Assembly (NCBI GenBank): GCA_947493945.1
Contig: CANLSR010000003.1
Coordinates: 417,514 to 481,513, forward strand
Reading direction: 5' to 3'
Length of the DNA stretch: 64,000 nt
Origin: an uncultured bacterium
GTDB lineage: Bacteria; Bacteroidota; Rhodothermia; Rhodothermales; Rubricoccaceae
Shown: one piece after another, positions 29,043-38,986 of the stretch
Position numbering within the stretch: the first letter of the stretch is position 1
Layout: every line of letters starts with the position of its first letter
Program-made: the position numbers and the translations under genes
The notes under the pieces: model-generated
Seen by the model: the letters and a program-made list of their open reading frames with translations, nothing else
Database searches by the model: none
What the model was told of the DNA's origin: nothing

Positions 29043-29399
29043 CTAGGTCCCGTCCGCCTCGGCCCACACGGCCAGTTCGTTGCCGCTCGGGTCGAGAACG
29101 TGGAAGCGGCGCCCGCCGGGGAAATCGAACGGCTCTTTCGAGATCGTTCCCCCCGCCGACCGGACGGCTTCCAGGCTGGCCCCGAGGTCGTCGGAGTAGA
29201 GGATCACCAGCGGCCCCCCGGTCCGCACGTCGTCGGTCTCCTCCATCCCGCCCACCTCGCGGTCCGGCCCCTGGATGCCGGCGTAGGTGGGGGCGTAGTC
29301 GGTGAAGGTCCAGCCGAAGGCGTCGGCGTAGAACCGCTTAGCGGCGGCGAGGTCGCGGACGGAGAACTCGACGTAGTCGATGGCGTGGTGCGTGGGCAT
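29043..29399 (-). CDS. VOC family (glyoxalase/bleomycin-resistance fold) protein
   Basis: The protein is 118 residues, a single vicinal-oxygen-chelate domain. It opens with AIDYVEFSVRDLAAAKRFYADAFGW, continues with GGPLVILYSDDLGASLEAVRSAGG and ends with RFHVLDPSGNELAVW, the standard paired beta-alpha-beta-beta-beta layout. Metal ligands are not certain from sequence. Such proteins include lyases, dioxygenases and resistance proteins, so no substrate is proposed. It follows aidB on the same strand after 75 bases and may be co-transcribed. Confidence 0.85.
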   Translation of the reverse strand: MPTHHAIDYVEFSVRDLAAAKRFYADAFGWTFTDYAPTYAGIQGPDREVGGMEETDDVRTGGPLVILYSDDLGASLEAVRSAGGTISKEPFDFPGGRRFHVLDPSGNELAVWAEADGT

Positions 29400-29474
29400 G
29401 GTGGGCGGGGGATCGTGGCGCAGTCGGTCAGGACAGGTGCCCGCCTGGCGGTGCCGACCGCCAGCGGGTCGGGC

Positions 29475-31145
29475 TCAGTCGAGCGGTGGCCAGGCGCGCT
29501 CGACGATGGCGGCGGTGTCGGCGTCCGGCCCCAGCGCGCCGAAGGCCAGGCCGCCGCTGTCCAGGCGACTGGCGCAGAAGGCGTCGGCGACGGCCGGCGG
29601 CGCGTGGCGGACCAGGAGCGACGCCTGGATCGCAAGCGCGAGGCTCTCGGTCAGCCGCCGCGCCTGGCCCTCGGCGGCCGCCGGGTCGGCCGAGGCGCCG
29701 CGGAGCGCGTCCGCCAGCCGGTCGGTGTGGGCGTCGAGGAGGCGGTTGCCGCCGGCGGCCTGGCGGATCTCGTCCAGCGTGGCCTCCAGCGCCTGGGGCG
29801 CCTTCTGGGCCGTCCGCAGCACGTCCAGGCACTGCACGTTGCCCGACCCCTCCCAGATGGCGTTGACCGGCACGTCGCGGTACAGCCGCGGCATCCCCGA
29901 CGCCTCGACGTAGCCGTTGCCGCCCAGGCACTCCATCGCCTCGGCGACGCCGGCGACGGCCCGCTTGGTGACCCAGTACTTGCCGACCGCCGTCGCCAGC
30001 CGCACGAACCCGGCCTCGCCGGCGTCCTCACCCTCGCGGTCGAACCCGCGCGCCAGGCGCAGGGCGAACGCCGTGGCGGCCTCGCTTTCGAGCGCCAGGT
30101 CCGCCAGCACGTTCCGCATGAGCGGCTGATCCGCCAAGCGCTTGCCGAACACGCGGCGGTGGCTCGTGTGGTGGAGGGCCTCGGCGACCGCGCGGCGCAG
30201 CGTGGCCGCGCTGCCGAGCGCGCAGTCGAGCCGGGTGTGGCGGACCATCTCGATGATCGTCGCCACGCCGCGTCCCTCCTCGCCTACCAGCCGCGCCCAG
30301 GCCCCGTCGAACTCGACCTCGGAGGAGGCGTTGGAGCGGTTGCCCAGCTTGTCCTTGAGCCGCACGAGCCGGAGCGCGTTGACGGTGCCGTCGGGCGTCC
30401 AGCGCGGCATCAGGAAGCACGAGAGCCCGGCGGGGGCCTGGGCCAGGACCAGAAAGGCGTCGCTCATCGGGGCGGAGCAGAACCACTTGTGGCCGGTGAT
30501 GCGGTAGGCCTCGCCCGGCCCGCGCGCGCCGGCGGGCTCGGCGCGGGTGACGTTGGCGCGCACGTCGGTGCCGCCCTGCCGCTCGGTCATGGCCATGCCC
30601 ACCGTGGCGCCGGCTTTCTGGTCCGGCGGCAAGAAGCGCGGGTCGTAGTCGCACGCGAGCAGGCGCGGCCCCCAGGCGTCGGCCAGCTCGGGCTGTTGGG
30701 CCAGCGTGGGGACGGCGGCGAAGGTCATCGTAATCGGGCAGCTCGTCCCCTCGTCGGCCTGGTGGCGGAGCATCATCAGCGCCCCGCGCGCCACGTGCGC
30801 GCCGGGCCGGTCGGAGGTCCACGGCAGGCTGTGGAGGCCGTTCCCGAGGCCCAGCCGCATCAGGTCGTGGTAGGCCGGGTGGAACTCGACGGTGTCGAGG
30901 CGCCCGCCGTAGCGGTCGTGCGTGTGCAACACCGGCGGGTGCTCGTTGGCCAGCCGGCCCCAGTCGAGCACCTCGGCGCTTCCGCACTCGGCGCCGAAGG
31001 CGACGGCCTCCGCCTCAATCCACCCGCCCCCCCCGCGGCCCACGGCCTCGCGCAGCGCCGCGTCCTGGGTGTACGGGTTGGTGTTGGCCAGCGGCGGCGG
31101 CTGGTTGAGGACGGCGCGGATGGGGTCGGGCGCGACGATCTGCAT
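29475..31145 (-). CDS. aidB: AidB-like acyl-CoA dehydrogenase
   Basis: The protein is 556 residues from the ATG of MQIVAPDPIRAVLNQPPPL; E. coli AidB has 541. Diagnostic AidB stretches are LANTNPYTQDAALREAV, CPITMTFAAVP, GMAMTERQGGTDVRANVTRAEP, ITGHKWFCSAPMSDAFLVLAQ, LKDKLGNRSNASSEVEFDGAWA, RLDCALGSAATLRRAVAEALHH, MECLGGNGYVEASGMPRLYRD and AIWEGSGNVQCLDVLR. AidB is an FAD-containing acyl-CoA dehydrogenase homologue, part of the adaptive response to alkylating agents in E. coli, and binds DNA. In-frame sequence upstream of this ATG is antisense to a neighbouring gene and is not part of it. No ada or alkB gene is nearby. Confidence 0.93.
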   Translation of the reverse strand: MQIVAPDPIRAVLNQPPPLANTNPYTQDAALREAVGRGGGGWIEAEAVAFGAECGSAEVLDWGRLANEHPPVLHTHDRYGGRLDTVEFHPAYHDLMRLGLGNGLHSLPWTSDRPGAHVARGALMMLRHQADEGTSCPITMTFAAVPTLAQQPELADAWGPRLLACDYDPRFLPPDQKAGATVGMAMTERQGGTDVRANVTRAEPAGARGPGEAYRITGHKWFCSAPMSDAFLVLAQAPAGLSCFLMPRWTPDGTVNALRLVRLKDKLGNRSNASSEVEFDGAWARLVGEEGRGVATIIEMVRHTRLDCALGSAATLRRAVAEALHHTSHRRVFGKRLADQPLMRNVLADLALESEAATAFALRLARGFDREGEDAGEAGFVRLATAVGKYWVTKRAVAGVAEAMECLGGNGYVEASGMPRLYRDVPVNAIWEGSGNVQCLDVLRTAQKAPQALEATLDEIRQAAGGNRLLDAHTDRLADALRGASADPAAAEGQARRLTESLALAIQASLLVRHAPPAVADAFCASRLDSGGLAFGALGPDADTAAIVERAWPPLD

Positions 31146-31320
31146 GGGACCGGGGGCGTGGGGCGTTGTGGTACAACCTGGCGCCCACCGGGCTCCCCGT
31201 TCCCGCTGGCGGCGCCCGTCGGCAAGCGCAGGCGGGGCCGGTCGAGCGCCTCCGCCAGTCGCGGGCCGTGACGGCGGCCGGGCGCTTTCGTGCAGTACGG
31301 GTGAACCCTCCTCCCAAGAG

Positions 31321-32094
31321 CATACCCGATTCACGACCCTCTTTTTCACCGCCCTCCTCGTGTCGTCCGGGCTCACCGGCTGCGCGGTCGAGATCGGCGA
31401 CCGCGTCCGACGAGCGGCCCAGCGGGGCTCCGAGGACGCCGCCGTCCGCGAGGCGTACGACCGCAGCCGCCGGGCCGTCACCGGCGACCGCGCCTGCACC
31501 GAGCGCGCCGCGCGAGACGGCCGTGACGTGGTGCTGGTCGACGCCGACGGCACGCCGCTCCCGGACGACCAGCAGCCCGCCGGCACGCGCGTCGGGGCGA
31601 CGGGCGCGGGCTTCAACTTCGTCCCCGGCGACCGCGCCCTCTTCGCCGGCGACTTCTCAGCCGACCGCGTGGGCGACTTCCCGCGCCGCCTCGAGTTCCG
31701 CCGGGGCACGATGGAGGTGGCCGAGTGGCGCGACGGGCGCGTCCTGGCCGTCAAGACCAAGGGGGCCTTCGACGTGGTCTTGGCGAGCGTGCTGCCCGAG
31801 GCATTCGCGATGGAGCTGGAGGTCCAGAGCAACGACTTCACCAACGACTTCCGGGTCTACCTCGTCGACGCCGAGGGCCGGGCCGCCGGCACCAACTTCG
31901 TCCAGGTGTTCCCCGTCCGCGCGACGGTCGACGGCCGCTACGTCAAGGTGTTCGTCGGGCAAGAGCGCGTGGCCAACGTGCCCAACGCCGACCTGGGCCG
32001 CTCGGCCCGCATCCGGTTCGACGTGAACGACGTCCGCGGGCACCCGGTCTACCTTTCCGGCCTGCGGATCGCGGCCGGCGGCCGGGACCTCTAG
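31321..32094 (+). CDS. Lipoprotein with beta-sandwich (LamG/DUF1080-like) domain; start codon unresolved
   Basis: The coding frame is clear from about 31321 to the stop at 32094. It encodes RFTTLFFTALLVSSGLTGC, a lipoprotein signal peptide with its lipobox Cys, then about 235 residues. The second half (FNFVPGDRALFAGDFSADRVGDFP, FVQVFPVRATVDGRYVKVFVGQERVANVPN, YLSGLRIAAGG) resembles the beta-sandwich domain that precedes OmpA domains in Bacteroidota-type proteins; no OmpA domain follows here. No ATG, GTG or TTG stands where the signal peptide should start (codons CAT ACC CGA TTC). The nearest in-frame ATG lies far upstream, antisense to aidB. The gene may use a rare start, contain a mutation or sequencing error, or be 5'-damaged. 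Confidence 0.6.
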   Translation, partial: HTRFTTLFFTALLVSSGLTGCAVEIGDRVRRAAQRGSEDAAVREAYDRSRRAVTGDRACTERAARDGRDVVLVDADGTPLPDDQQPAGTRVGATGAGFNFVPGDRALFAGDFSADRVGDFPRRLEFRRGTMEVAEWRDGRVLAVKTKGAFDVVLASVLPEAFAMELEVQSNDFTNDFRVYLVDAEGRAAGTNFVQVFPVRATVDGRYVKVFVGQERVANVPNADLGRSARIRFDVNDVRGHPVYLSGLRIAAGGRDL

Positions 32095-32192
32095 GGCCGG
32101 CCCGCGCCGCTGGCGGTCACGGCCGGAGGGCCCGCCGGCGGCGGCCGCCAGCGGCGCGGTGCGCTGGTCGCCGGCGCCAGACGGGCGGGGCC

Positions 32193-34919
<2,727 letters not shown>

Positions 34920-34965
34920 GGCAGGGGGGGCGCCTCTTGACTACCGGGAGCCGGCGGACCGGCCG

Positions 34966-35556
34966 TCACGGGTCGCTCCCGAGCACGTCGCCCGCCAGCT
35001 CGGCGCGGAGCCAGGCCCGTGCCGCCCGCCACGACCGCGTCACGGTCGACTCGGAGACGCCGAGCGCGGCGGCGGTCTCCTGGGCCGACAGGCCGCCGAA
35101 GAACCGGCACTCGACCACCCGGGCGTCCCGCTCGTCGACGCGCGCCAGCCGGGCGAGCGCGTCGTCCAAAGCCAGCACCTCGTCGGTCTGGGCGTCGCTG
35201 AGCAGCGCCACGCGCTCGTCGTCCAGCGCGAGGTCGGGCGCCGAGCCGCCGCGCTTGAGCGCGTGCCGCCGCTCGGCGTAGCTCACGAGCACCTGGCGCA
35301 TGGCGCGGCTGGCGGTCGCGAGCAGGTGGGCGCAGCTCTCGAAGTCGTCCTTGCCCGCCAGCTTCTCGTAGGCCTCGTGGACGAGCGCCGTCGTGTTCAT
35401 CGTCCAGTTCCCGTTCCAGCGGGCGCGCTGGGCGTGCGCCAGGCGGTGGAGGTCGTGGTAGAGACGGCCATAGAGCGCGGCCGGGTCGGCGTCGCCGCAT
35501 CGGACGGCGTCGAGGAGGGCGGCGAGCTCCGGGTCGTCGGGTCGTTCGGCGATCAT
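34966..35556 (-). CDS. ECF sigma factor, TIGR02999/ECF43-like
   Basis: The protein is 196 residues. Region 2 reads DPAALYGRLYHDLHRLAHAQRAR and MNTTALVHEAYEKLAG; region 4 reads ARVVECRFFGGLSAQETAAALGVSESTVTRSWRAARAWL, a helix-turn-helix for -35 recognition. The HEAYEKL and ARVVECRFFGGLS stretches are typical of the TIGR02999 (Sigma70_ECF, PF07638) group. These sigma factors usually lack an anti-sigma gene and are encoded next to Ser/Thr kinases; members of the ECF43 group are activated by threonine phosphorylation. Here the next gene encodes such a kinase, so regulation by phosphorylation is a reasonable inference. Confidence 0.9.
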   Translation of the reverse strand: MIAERPDDPELAALLDAVRCGDADPAALYGRLYHDLHRLAHAQRARWNGNWTMNTTALVHEAYEKLAGKDDFESCAHLLATASRAMRQVLVSYAERRHALKRGGSAPDLALDDERVALLSDAQTDEVLALDDALARLARVDERDARVVECRFFGGLSAQETAAALGVSESTVTRSWRAARAWLRAELAGDVLGSDP

Positions 35557-35600
35557 GGTGGCGGATGGGCCGGCACGTAACGGTACGACACACTCGGCGT

Positions 35601-35608
35601 AAAACCTA
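35601..35608 (-). promoter_or_regulatory. Putative -7 box TAGGTTTT for the sigma-kinase operon
   Basis: TAGGTTTT on the minus strand, 44 bases before the sigma factor ATG, fits TAnnTTT(G) except at the last base. It lies in the only AT-rich patch of the gap. A -33 element is not obvious, so this is tentative. Confidence 0.3.
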
Positions 35609-35627
35609 TCACACCCGACGCTTAGGT

Positions 35628-35670
35628 TCCCTCACCTCCTGTACCGACGGGCTCCCCCACAGGTGAGGGA
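35628..35670. terminator. Inverted repeat between the M15 gene and the sigma factor gene
   Basis: TCCCTCACCT and AGGTGAGGGA are perfect 10-bp arms separated by 23 bases. The element lies downstream of the M15 peptidase stop and upstream of the sigma factor promoter region, so a terminator or insulator role is plausible. There is no T-run. Confidence 0.45.
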
Positions 35671-35786
35671 CCGCCCCGCTGGCGGCGCCGGCGGGCAGCG
35701 ACTCCCGCCGAGACGGGCCGCCAGCCGACGGCGTCAGCGGGTTGTCCGTGGAGGCCACGCGCTCAGGCCCGACCGCCGGGCGCCGG

Positions 35787-36908
35787 CTACCACCGCACGC
35801 GCTCGCCACGCACGTCGACGTGGACGAACGGGCCGTGCGCCGAGTTGGCGTCGTAGATGCCCATCCCGCCGACGAGCGGGCCGTACCACGGCTGGGCGTC
35901 GAAGCCCTCCACCAGCGCCGCCAGCCACTCGGCGTCGGCGCGCGTGACGGCGCCGTCCTGGTTGAGGTCGTCCATGACGCCGTCGCCGTCGTGGTCCACG
36001 AACACGTCGGCCGCGTCGCCGTAGAGGTGGCGGCTGTAGACGGTCGTGTTGCCGATGGCGGCGTTGTAGGCCGGCGTGCGGAAGCCCGACATCACCGTCA
36101 GCCCGTCGGCGGGCCGGCCGGCGGCGCGGACGGCGGCGGTCAGGCGCTCCAGCTTGACCAGCATCGGCGCGCTCAACGCCACGTACTTGGGCCAGCCCGA
36201 CGCCTGCTTGGCCAAGAACTGCCCCAGCCGGAAGTGGGGCGAGACGGGCACGTCCACCATGTCGCGTTCGACGCGGACGAAGCCGGCGGGCTCGTCGTAG
36301 ACCGGGTCGCCGCCCATCGGCTCGTCCTGATAGTCGCCGATGGCGTAGTCGCCGATGGCGTCGGTCGAGTGGTCGAACGGAACGAGCGTGATCGCCTGGA
36401 GCCGCATCGACTCGCCGCCGGCGCCGCTGATGTGGACCTGTGCGACGCCGGGCTGTGCCGGCGCCGTCCAGGTCCACGAGGCCGGGCCGGTCTGTGCCAA
36501 CGTGCCGCCGGTCGCTTGGGCCTGAACTTCTCCGCCCAGGTAGCGGGCGCGGAACGTCAGCGAGTCGCCGGGCAGCGTGGTCACGGCGAACGTGTCGTAG
36601 ATGACCGTCAGGCGGCCTTGGGGCAATGCGGCCGTGACCAGGCCACCGACCTCGACGGCGAACCCGGCGCCTCCGTCCGCCTGCGAGGGCAGAAGTCCGG
36701 GCGGCGCCGGCTCGGCCGGCGGAGGCGGCACCACCGGCTCGGTGGCCGGCTCCAAGAGCGCGACCAGCGCCAGCGCCACGGCGACCAGCACCGCCAGCCC
36801 AGCGGCGACGGGCTTGAGCCGCCCCGGCCCGCTGGCGGACGCCGTGGGCGGCGCCGTCTCGGACGGATCGGCGCCGGGAGGGTCGTGGACCACGGGGATC
36901 TGCGCCAT
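35787..36908 (-). CDS. Membrane-anchored M15-type peptidoglycan peptidase with dockerin-like calcium loops
   Basis: The protein is 373 residues. One membrane helix lies at about residues 33-52 (PVAAGLAVLVAVALALVALL), so most of the protein is periplasmic. After a beta-rich linker comes an M15/DUF882-like domain: SPHFRLGQFL, LTVMSGFRTPAYNAAIG, YSRHLYGDAADV and HGPFVHVDVRG. His294, Asp301 and His363 are the expected zinc ligands. Between them sits DHDGDGVMDDLNQDGAVTRADAEW, two EF-hand/dockerin-like loops probably binding calcium. The gene starts two bases after the stop of an L,D-transpeptidase gene. The pair recalls E. coli ycbB (ldtD) and ycbK (mepK), which make and cut 3-3 cross-links. Whether it is an endopeptidase or a carboxypeptidase is open. 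Confidence 0.85.
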   Translation of the reverse strand: MAQIPVVHDPPGADPSETAPPTASASGPGRLKPVAAGLAVLVAVALALVALLEPATEPVVPPPPAEPAPPGLLPSQADGGAGFAVEVGGLVTAALPQGRLTVIYDTFAVTTLPGDSLTFRARYLGGEVQAQATGGTLAQTGPASWTWTAPAQPGVAQVHISGAGGESMRLQAITLVPFDHSTDAIGDYAIGDYQDEPMGGDPVYDEPAGFVRVERDMVDVPVSPHFRLGQFLAKQASGWPKYVALSAPMLVKLERLTAAVRAAGRPADGLTVMSGFRTPAYNAAIGNTTVYSRHLYGDAADVFVDHDGDGVMDDLNQDGAVTRADAEWLAALVEGFDAQPWYGPLVGGMGIYDANSAHGPFVHVDVRGERVRW

Positions 36909-36910
36909 GC

Positions 36911-38131
36911 CTACGCCCCGTCGACCTCGTCGTACACGTCCGCCGAAAAGTGGACCATGCCGTCCTGGTCCGCCCAGACGGGCAGGTAGACGATGTAGAC
37001 CGGGAGCTCCTCCTCCATCTGGACCGACTGGCGGTCGCCGCTGTTCATCGCCTGGCTCACCCGGCTCTCGTCCCAGCCCTGCGGCCCGAGGACCCAGGCG
37101 CCGAACTCGGCGGGCTTCTCCAGCCGGATACAGCCGTGGCTAAACGCGCGGTCGGCCTTGTCGAACAGCTGGTCGGCCGGCGTGTCGTGGAGATAGACGG
37201 CGTACTCGTTGGGGAACAGATATTTGACCAGACCCAGCGAGTTTTCAGGCCCGCCCTCCTGGCGGATGCGGAGCGAGCCGTTGTCGACGCGCTGGAGGTT
37301 GCGCGAGGTCATGTCGTACACCTCGGCGTCGGCGCTGTAGTTGGGGACGACCTGGAAGCCCTTGCGCTCCAGCGCCGCCGTGCCCTGGGGCACCAGCTCC
37401 TCGCTGGCGATGGACGGCGGGACGTTCCAGTAGGGCCGGAAGACGACCTCCTCCATCTTGTCATGGAAGAGCGGCGTCTCGCGCCCGTCGTACGCCGCCC
37501 CGACGATCACCTCCATCTGGACCGCCTCGCGGTTGCCCTCGAACCCGCGCACCCGGAACTCGGGCACGTTGACGATCACGTAGCGGTCGCTCTCGCCCTG
37601 GGGAAACTCCGGGAGCTCGTCCCAGCGCTCCAGCGTGGTCTCGATCTGGGCCACCCGGTCTGCGGCCGACACGTTCAACGCCGCGCGCGTGTTGCCGCCC
37701 AGCAGGCTGTCGACCGTCAGTCCGTGGCGGGCCTGGAACGCGGCGAGCGCGCCCGCCAGCCGGTCGTCGTACACCTCGCCCGAGGCGGCGGCGTCCTGGA
37801 GTTCCTCCGTCGCGCCCAGTCGGTCGCGCAGAGCCTGCACCTGGGCCGAGGCCGTGTCGCCGGGCTCGACCAGGTCGCCGTCGGGGATCGTGGCCCAGCC
37901 TCCGCCGCCGGCCAGCTGGCGGTAGCCGTCGAGCGCGTCGCGGAGCCGCTCGCGCGAGGTCAGGAGCGAGTCGCGCGACATCCCGGCGTGGGCGGCCGTC
38001 GAGTCGGCAGACGGCGCCGGGGCGCTCTGGACGTTGGCGGCGCGTGCTGCGGTGGCGGGGCCGTCAGGGGTCGCGGCGCTGTTTCCGCCGAAGGCGGCGA
38101 GCGCGCAAGCGAGAAGCAAAAGGCGAGTCAT
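36911..38131 (-). CDS. L,D-transpeptidase, YcbB-like
   Basis: The protein is 406 residues from MTRLLLLACALAAFGG, a signal peptide. A peptidoglycan-binding-like segment (YDDRLAGALAAFQARHGLTVDSLLGGNTRAALN) precedes the catalytic domain. The YkuD active site is AFSHGCIRLEKP, with nucleophile Cys334 and His332, and an upstream YAVYLHDTP. The block YRPYWNVPPSI-like (FRPYWNVPPSIASEELVPQ) is characteristic of the YcbB/LdtD branch. These enzymes form 3-3 cross-links in peptidoglycan or attach proteins to it. It is the first gene of a two-gene operon with the M15 peptidase. In-frame sequence upstream of the ATG is antisense to a divergent gene and is not included. Confidence 0.9.
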   Translation of the reverse strand: MTRLLLLACALAAFGGNSAATPDGPATAARAANVQSAPAPSADSTAAHAGMSRDSLLTSRERLRDALDGYRQLAGGGGWATIPDGDLVEPGDTASAQVQALRDRLGATEELQDAAASGEVYDDRLAGALAAFQARHGLTVDSLLGGNTRAALNVSAADRVAQIETTLERWDELPEFPQGESDRYVIVNVPEFRVRGFEGNREAVQMEVIVGAAYDGRETPLFHDKMEEVVFRPYWNVPPSIASEELVPQGTAALERKGFQVVPNYSADAEVYDMTSRNLQRVDNGSLRIRQEGGPENSLGLVKYLFPNEYAVYLHDTPADQLFDKADRAFSHGCIRLEKPAEFGAWVLGPQGWDESRVSQAMNSGDRQSVQMEEELPVYIVYLPVWADQDGMVHFSADVYDEVDGA

Positions 38132-38235
38132 GTGTCGGAGATGTGTTCGCTCTGGGTACGGGCCAGACCCGGCGCAGTTCGTGTGCCGCGTTGGAGGCGG
38201 CGGAACCGGCCGGGCGGCTGGCGCGGAGGCCGGAT

Positions 38236-38263
38236 CGGAGGGACCTTGCGGCCCCTCCCCCCG
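38236..38263 (+). promoter_or_regulatory. Leader motif, copy 1 (CGGAGGGACCTTGCGGCC)
   Basis: CGGAGGGACCTTGCGGCC followed by a C/T-rich tract begins 35 bases before the GTG of the barrel gene. An almost identical block stands at the same distance before the next gene (38951). The ACCTTGCGGCC part resembles the TAGCTTTGCGGC box before the HU gene, so it may be a promoter -7 region. Confidence 0.5.
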
Positions 38264-38270
38264 CCCGCCC

Positions 38271-38918
38271 GTGCGCCTCGCCCTCCTCCTGCTGGCGGCC
38301 TCCGCCAGCCCCGCCTTCGCCCAACTGTCGGTCGGCGTCGACGTCTCGGCCGGCCCGAGCCTGACCACGCTGGGCGCTAGCGGGACGGTCGAGGCGGCCG
38401 GCATCCCGATCCCCTTGGGCCGCGTCGAGTTCCCGACGTCGGTGGGCGTCGACGCCCGCGTCCGCGCCGACGTCCACGGGTCCGTGTGGGGCGGGCGCGT
38501 CGGGGTGGGCTACCTCAGCGCGAGCGACGTGTTCGACGGGGCCTCGCTGTTCGGCCAGCGGAGCGTCGACGTGGCGTTCGTGGTCGCCTCGGGCGAGCTG
38601 ACGTACCGCCAGCCCTACCGGGGCGCCGAGGTCGTGGTCGGCCTGGGGCCCGAGCTCCGCGTCGTGCTCGACCAGGGGAGCCCCGACGCCGGTCTGCGCC
38701 GGCTGCTCGGCGACGTCCGCGAGAGCCACCTTGCCCTTGGCGCGTCGCTCGGCGCCCGCTTCGACGTGGGCGGCGTCGCGGTGGGGCCGGAGCTCCGGGG
38801 CGGCCTGGCGCTCACCCCGCTCTCCGACGACGACGTGACGGCGTTTGGGGGGACGGTGCGGCTGGCGGGCGACTTCCGGTTCGACCACGTCTCGCTGGGC
38901 CTGACCGTGGGCCTGTAG
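38271..38918 (+). CDS. Small outer-membrane beta-barrel protein
   Basis: The protein is 215 residues from a GTG at the signal peptide VRLALLLLAASASPAFAQ. The mature part consists of alternating amphipathic strands rich in Gly, Val and aromatic residues (LSVGVDVSAGPSLTTLG, SVWGGRVGVGYLSASDVF, GAEVVVGLGPELRVVL, HLALGASLGARFDVGG, VSLGLTVGL), typical of an eight-strand barrel of the OmpW/OmpX or outer-membrane beta-barrel type. No specific function can be given. It is the first of two plus-strand genes that carry the same leader motif and may share regulation. Confidence 0.75.
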   Translation: MRLALLLLAASASPAFAQLSVGVDVSAGPSLTTLGASGTVEAAGIPIPLGRVEFPTSVGVDARVRADVHGSVWGGRVGVGYLSASDVFDGASLFGQRSVDVAFVVASGELTYRQPYRGAEVVVGLGPELRVVLDQGSPDAGLRRLLGDVRESHLALGASLGARFDVGGVAVGPELRGGLALTPLSDDDVTAFGGTVRLAGDFRFDHVSLGLTVGL

Positions 38919-38950
38919 GCACGCGCCTCCGACTGGCGCCGACGCGGAAT

Positions 38951-38976
38951 CGGAGGGACCTTGCGGCCTCTCCCCT
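38951..38976 (+). promoter_or_regulatory. Leader motif, copy 2 (CGGAGGGACCTTGCGGCC)
   Basis: This is the second copy of the block seen at 38236, 36 bases before the S9 peptidase ATG. It differs only at one pyrimidine and in the length of the C/T tract. TTG at 38961-38963 lies 23 bases before the ATG, the same spacing as the prolyl oligopeptidase box. Confidence 0.5.
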
Positions 38977-38986
38977 CGCCCGGCTC

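Noticed and set aside
31146..31844. Extension of aidB upstream by about 230 codons
   Set aside because: It would run antisense through the lipoprotein gene, and the AidB family start matches the ATG at 31145.
36331..36360. Short direct repeat (TAGTCGCCGATGGCG, twice)
   Set aside because: It lies within the M15 gene and simply encodes the repeated AIGDY motif, so it is treated as part of the protein.
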